Part shown: piece after piece, positions 60,161-64,000 of the stretch
How positions within the stretch are numbered: position 1 is the stretch's first letter
How the letters are laid out: each line of letters opens with the position of its first letter
Assembly (NCBI GenBank): GCA_032821775.1
Contig: JAVLRN010000002.1
Span: forward strand, 3,844,001 to 3,908,000
Length of the DNA stretch: 64,000 nucleotides
Origin: Sanguinoderma infundibulare
Lineage: Eukaryota > Basidiomycota > Agaricomycetes > Polyporales > Polyporaceae
Direction of reading: 5' to 3'
The notes under the pieces: generated by a model
What the model was told of the DNA's origin: nothing
The model's input: the letters and a program-made list of their open reading frames with translations, nothing else
Databases searched by the model: none
Position numbers and translations under genes: made by a program

Positions 60161-60986
60161 GAACGACACGACGTAACGCCTGGGGCTTGTCCAAGTACTT
60201 GAATACGCGAACCACACCGGCGAGATCGAGGTTGACGTCAAAGAAGTTCATTGATGGCCACATGATAATCAAAAACATAATAACGCCCCGATGAGATTCG
60301 AAGGACCGACTTAGAACCAACAAACATGTTGCTTGTTTCTGGAGGCGGTGACGACGGGAAACTCCTTTCTGTGCAGCAGTTGCCGGGAGCGAAGGTAAGC
60401 ATAGTCACCGCGAAGCGTACGATTCAGCGAGGAAACGCAGCGCTCTTTGAGGGTACAGCATGAGGGTCGCGGAGCCTGTCGGGAGCAGTCGTAAAATTTT
60501 GAGTGCGGAGGTAGGTCGTAACGCAAACTGAACTCACTTCTGAGATATGACCGTCGATACATAGCCTTTCGGAACCATGCGTTGGCCGGTAGCACCTATT
60601 GCACGCGTTGAAGCATCTAGGGGATGCCGACACGAGTCGAACGCCTCGCGTCCCCAATTAGCTCCTGCACCAGAGAAGTGCGAAGTAGAGATGTTTCGAC
60701 GCACTGCGTGCCACTCAGGGCGCATGACCCTCAGACCTCCTCGAGACTAGTCCGCGTAGCCCGTCTTCCACCGTCTACAAAGTCCGTGTACACGCTCACG
60801 CTCCGAACCACAGCCGCATTCGTGCGGCATGACCGGGGAAGATAGATTGAACTGTGGGGTATGCATGGTCTCGGTCCAGTTTGAGTCTAAGACCGACGAT
60901 CTAAACGTAGGTACGTACAGGGATAAGTACAGTGTTGATACAGAGAGAAACCTACATGATAGCACACGTTAAATGTCGTACAACAG
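60161..60986. other. Intergenic
   Basis: No gene recognised; short overlapping open frames only. Confidence 0.45.
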
Positions 60987-62011
60987 TTACATCGACCCAC
61001 CTATCTCGCCGTCCGTCCATGGAACCCTCGAGCTGCCAAGCACGTATTCCTCGATGGTATCCTCGACCGCCACTCGCGCCTTCCCGCGATTCCCGCTCTC
61101 CCGCCGCTCCGCCTGTGCCTTGTCCCGCAACCTCGATGCGTACGCACGCTCCAGTGACGGCATTGACACGAGGACGACCATCTGCAACGCCTGCACCTCC
61201 ATACCTTCCTCCGCAGTCTCCTCCGAGTCCGAGCGCACGGCTGGATCGAAGCCCAGTCCGGTCTGAGGGCCATCCAGAGGGTCGGGCATGAGTGGCCCCG
61301 CGATCCAGTCCGGGACACGCCGACCGCGCCAGTGCATTTCGGGTGCAGTGCGCCTTGGAGCGATGGGAGTTCGAGACGGGGTGGGAGGAGGAGGAACACG
61401 TGGGATTAAACGCATCACCCCACGGGAGGACATGTAGCCAGTCCCACCGAGTGGCCAACGGAACGCGTTCACCGTCTGGGGCTCGGATTGGCGTACTGCT
61501 GCAAGCGCAGGCATTGGAAGAGGGTCTTCACGCCCCGCGGGGGGTGAGATGCGAACATAGGTCGCACAGAGGGGCTAGAAAAGTACCGGGGCGGAAGTAT
61601 TGGAACCGACGTGAGGAGGAAAGCACAACTCACGGCCATAACCTCCCATGAGTGCGAGAACCCTCGACCGCCGTCCTTGCCTCCGACTGCCGAAGGCGCC
61701 CCGCGCGGAAAAACATCCCAGAGCAACGGTTTCTCGCGCACCCCGCGCGAGACGCGTCTACCGCCCTCCAAGCCCGTTACCTCCAGCCCGAGATTGCGTC
61801 GGAGGGTGCGGGTGACGCGACGTGAGCCAAGGCCGCAGCCGAGAAAGAAGAGAAAGATGGCGAGGAAAGTGACGAGAAAGCTGAATGGGAGGGAAGAGCT
61901 CGGGTTTAGGCCTTGCACGCCGGAGTTTCCGTTTCCACTGTTGGCGAAGGCCGACTGAGAAAGCGCAGACGCGGTTGCGGTTAGAGATGCAGAGGAGGGC
62001 TGAGCCGCCAT
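60987..62011 (-). CDS. Single-pass membrane protein of unknown function
   Basis: Two exons are evident. The first (ATG 62011 to about 61633) encodes a Ser/Ala-rich start, then a strong membrane helix (FSFLVTFLAIFLFFLGCGLG), then basic SRRVTRTLRRNLGLEV and KPLLWDVFPR. The second (about 61530-60987) encodes DPLPMPALAAVRQSEPQTV, a Pro-rich stretch, EGMEVQALQMVVLVSMPSLE and a closing EDTIEEYVLG. This order (helix, arginine-rich juxtamembrane part, xPLLWDV, later VSVLIAMPS-like segment) recurs in agaricomycete hypothetical proteins. The donor is either GCC|gtgagt or two codons later; the exact junction is uncertain. Confidence 0.65.
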
Positions 62012-62850
62012 GATCGTCCGTCAAGTCTCAGAGGCGGGGATGATGTCGAGACATGTATGTGGAGGTATGGCGAGCACGGCGTGTCGCGCAAAAGGGCGCG
62101 GGGACATGGAACCGTCGAAGCTGTGGTAATAAGGACGTAGGTTCATGAGAAGATCGGTGTCCGGGGACGAGTTCCAAGCTGCTTCCGTTGCTTACTGGAT
62201 CCCACGAGCGGCTCTCAGCGTCGGGTGCGACTTCGTCGTCCTCTCGCGCTATGTTCCGCGGTTGCTTGGCTCGGCTACAAGCAAAGACAGTGGTGGGCAG
62301 GAGAGAAAGCGCGGCACAAGCGAGAGCAGAGCAAGGTGCTGACTCTTTGCATAACCCTAACCCACTGTGTCCGGAGGCTTCGGTCCGGCGGCCAAACAAG
62401 TTCTGAGCCACCGCCCGCCACTCGCCCACCACAACTTGCCCTCGACCGACCATCATCCAGGAGAACCGCGATACGTAGAACGTATAAAGCGTCCCAGTTC
62501 TTGAAGTTGCAAGGTGTGTGCGTTAGTGACTGCAGCGCATCAACTATGCTGACGCGGCCCACCATCACTACACCAGTATAAAGAGATTCGGGTCGGGCTG
62601 TAACCCAAGGCATTTTGGTTCATAAACTGTCCGCCATCCATAATTGAAGTAGCCAATCCGCTTTGTTGAACAGCGGGGCCGAGCATGACGCGTCCGACTA
62701 AGAAAAGATCGTGAGATTCCTCTCCCAATAGTCATTCTCTCCGTTGGCTGAGGTCATGGTTATGTTACTTACAGACATAAGCGACGAGACAAGAGAACGA
62801 TACCGAGAAGGTCCCCTATCGAATCTGTCTCAGTCGACATCTTCGACAAA
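62012..62850. other. Divergent intergenic region
   Basis: Between a - strand membrane-protein gene and the + strand F-box gene. Open frames on both strands are unsupported. A short first exon of the F-box gene may lie at its right end. Confidence 0.45.
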
Positions 62851-64000
62851 GTGTTTCTCCTCCTCCTTGTTGATGGGGAGAAGAAGACACTCGCGGCGTG
62901 CACTCTAGTGTCCAAGCGTTGGTTGGAGGTCGTTCGCCCCCATCTCTTCTCTACAATCACTAAGCGGCGCAGCCACGACTTCTCCACTTTCTTCCACTTC
63001 GTCAAGGGGCATCCAAACGTAGCACACCACATCCAGGATCTCGCACTGACAGCCCGCTTTTCGTTCGAAGACTTGGACGATATCAACATCTTCAAGCCAG
63101 TGGAGCGCGGATATTGGAATAAGCCCGTCTTGAACGTCACCGACTTCATTGCTGTTCTTCCGACCCTTGATTCTCTGCGTGCGCTGCGCTTTAAGGATGT
63201 CGTCCTTTCCTTCCCCGCGAAATCGCTATCTACATTACCAAACACCAACCTCACTCCTCTTCGAAGGATCGACGCCCTCAGCTTGGAACGGGTCAAGGAC
63301 GAAGAGGGTGTTGATACCCCATCATTGTTTTCCCTCCTCGACGTTTTATCCCCCCGTTCAATCCGGTCTCTGGACTGTTACGACCCGAAACCCCCACGTT
63401 CTGTCCGCCATACCGGCTTATCGAACGATGCAGACAATGTCTTGGAAAGGCATCTTAGCCTTAACTGGGGATCTCGACCTCCTATGGACATCGAGCATCT
63501 CTCGCTTTGGCGGGACATAACCACACTCGACCTTCTCACATTTTACCGGAAGAACATGATTCGACCCAGGTCCCTGCGGTCGCTGACCTCTCCTTGCCAC
63601 TCCCGGGAGGTGGCGAAGGAGGTGTGCGGCCTCCTGCGCGCCTGTGCAAGCGAGGACTTTGAGAAGCTCGACCTGGATATCCTCGAGTTGGTCAACCTTG
63701 AACAATATTGCTGTGAGTGCAGCATCAACATGGCTGGATCAACGTATTGATGAATCCCTCTGGAATGTATCAGCCCACCAGCGGTATGCCGGCGACTCGT
63801 ACTCGCCGTGGCGCGACCTGGCTTCCACAATCTCTTCGCTCAAGCAGCTCAGCGAGCTTCGCTTGCACGTACCGTACAACCGTCAGACTACGTTGCTTCC
63901 GGAGGCCTGCAAGACCCTGTTTGCTACCCTTGTCTCCGACGCCGCTCCCCCGACCATGCGTCACCTATACGTTGAACTGCAAGCCGAATGGGACTCGACC
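62851..64000 (+). CDS. F-box protein, truncated by window edge
   Basis: The frame reads SVDIFDKVFLLLLVDGEKKT, then LAACTLVSKRWLEVVRPHLF, an F-box of the Leu/Val-rich fungal type; coding sense is visible a little upstream of 62851 and the true ATG is not fixed. LRR-like segments follow (PLRRIDALSLERV, SIRSLDCYDPK, IEHLSLWRDITTLDLL, FEKLDLDILEL). A 61-nt phase-1 intron is at 63713-63773, and coding continues with SHQRYAGDSYSPWRDLASTI and LKQLSELRLHVPYNRQTTLL off the edge. A fragment of a close paralogue lies at 35429-35930. Confidence 0.8.

Noticed and set aside
60620..60660. TTCGA box on the - strand resembling a tRNA T arm
   Set aside because: The flanking bases do not pair into a T stem and no A box lies at the right distance.
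61611..61958. 115-codon + strand frame
   Set aside because: Complement of the membrane-protein exon on the - strand, whose hydrophobic helix is clear.

Overview
The window is nuclear DNA from a filamentous basidiomycete, most likely a wood-decaying agaricomycete (a polypore-like white-rot fungus). The evidence is GC-rich sequence, genes broken by many 50-65 nt introns with GT..AG ends and CTNAY-type branch sites, an AA9 lytic polysaccharide monooxygenase, membrane-bound cytochrome P450s, DUF6533/DUF6534-type membrane proteins and large numbers of F-box genes and F-box relics. The reading frames had to be spliced by hand. Exon coordinates in the entries come from matching splice phases with conserved protein motifs, so single-base errors are possible.

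Layout. 0.4-1.0 kb: histone H2A (+). 1.9-5.9: two-RRM RNA-binding protein (+). 6.6-12.9: F-box fragment and two full F-box-like genes (+). 13.5-14.7: single-pass membrane protein (-). 16.0-16.25: degenerate MITE. 16.6-17.4: F-box relic. 17.9-20.4: P450 copy A (-). 21.0-21.3: MITE inside a diverged flank repeat. 22.5-24.0: divergent H2B(-)/H2A(+) pair. 24.6-29.6: HECT-like E3 ligase of the UBE3D type (+). 30.9-33.3: P450 copy B (+), an inverted duplicate of copy A. 33.5-36: F-box relic, CxxC/HNH-like gene, dehydratase fragment, F-box fragment. 36.7-38.5: PWI/SR splicing factor (-). 39.4-40.7: SET protein (+). 41.1-42.1: second CxxC/HNH-like gene, frameshifted (-). 42.4-44.0: galactonate-dehydratase-like enzyme (-). 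46.1-47.8: DUF6533 membrane protein (+). 48.7-50.2: AA9 LPMO (+). 50.35-51.45: second SET protein (-). 52.3-53.3: p24/Erv25 cargo receptor (+). 54.3-55.4: third CxxC/HNH-like gene (+). 55.7-57.2: F-box-like gene (-) followed by broken tandem copies. 58.6-60.2: DUF6534 membrane protein (-). 61.0-62.0: single-pass membrane protein (-). 62.8-64.0: F-box gene running off the right edge (+).

How it fits together. Housekeeping genes (histones, splicing factors, ER-Golgi transport, ubiquitin ligase) alternate with fast-evolving accessory genes (P450, LPMO, F-box, SET, HNH-like). The accessory part is shaped by local duplication: at least three families (P450, HNH-like, SET) and several F-box lineages have two or more members here, often inverted and with decayed copies nearby. 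The most interesting signals are the inverted P450 block with matching F-box relics, a palindrome with fixed 6-bp spacing shared by both H2A promoters, a MITE with an identifiable empty site, and a three-member family of CxxC...NxxxLCxxH proteins with conserved intron positions.
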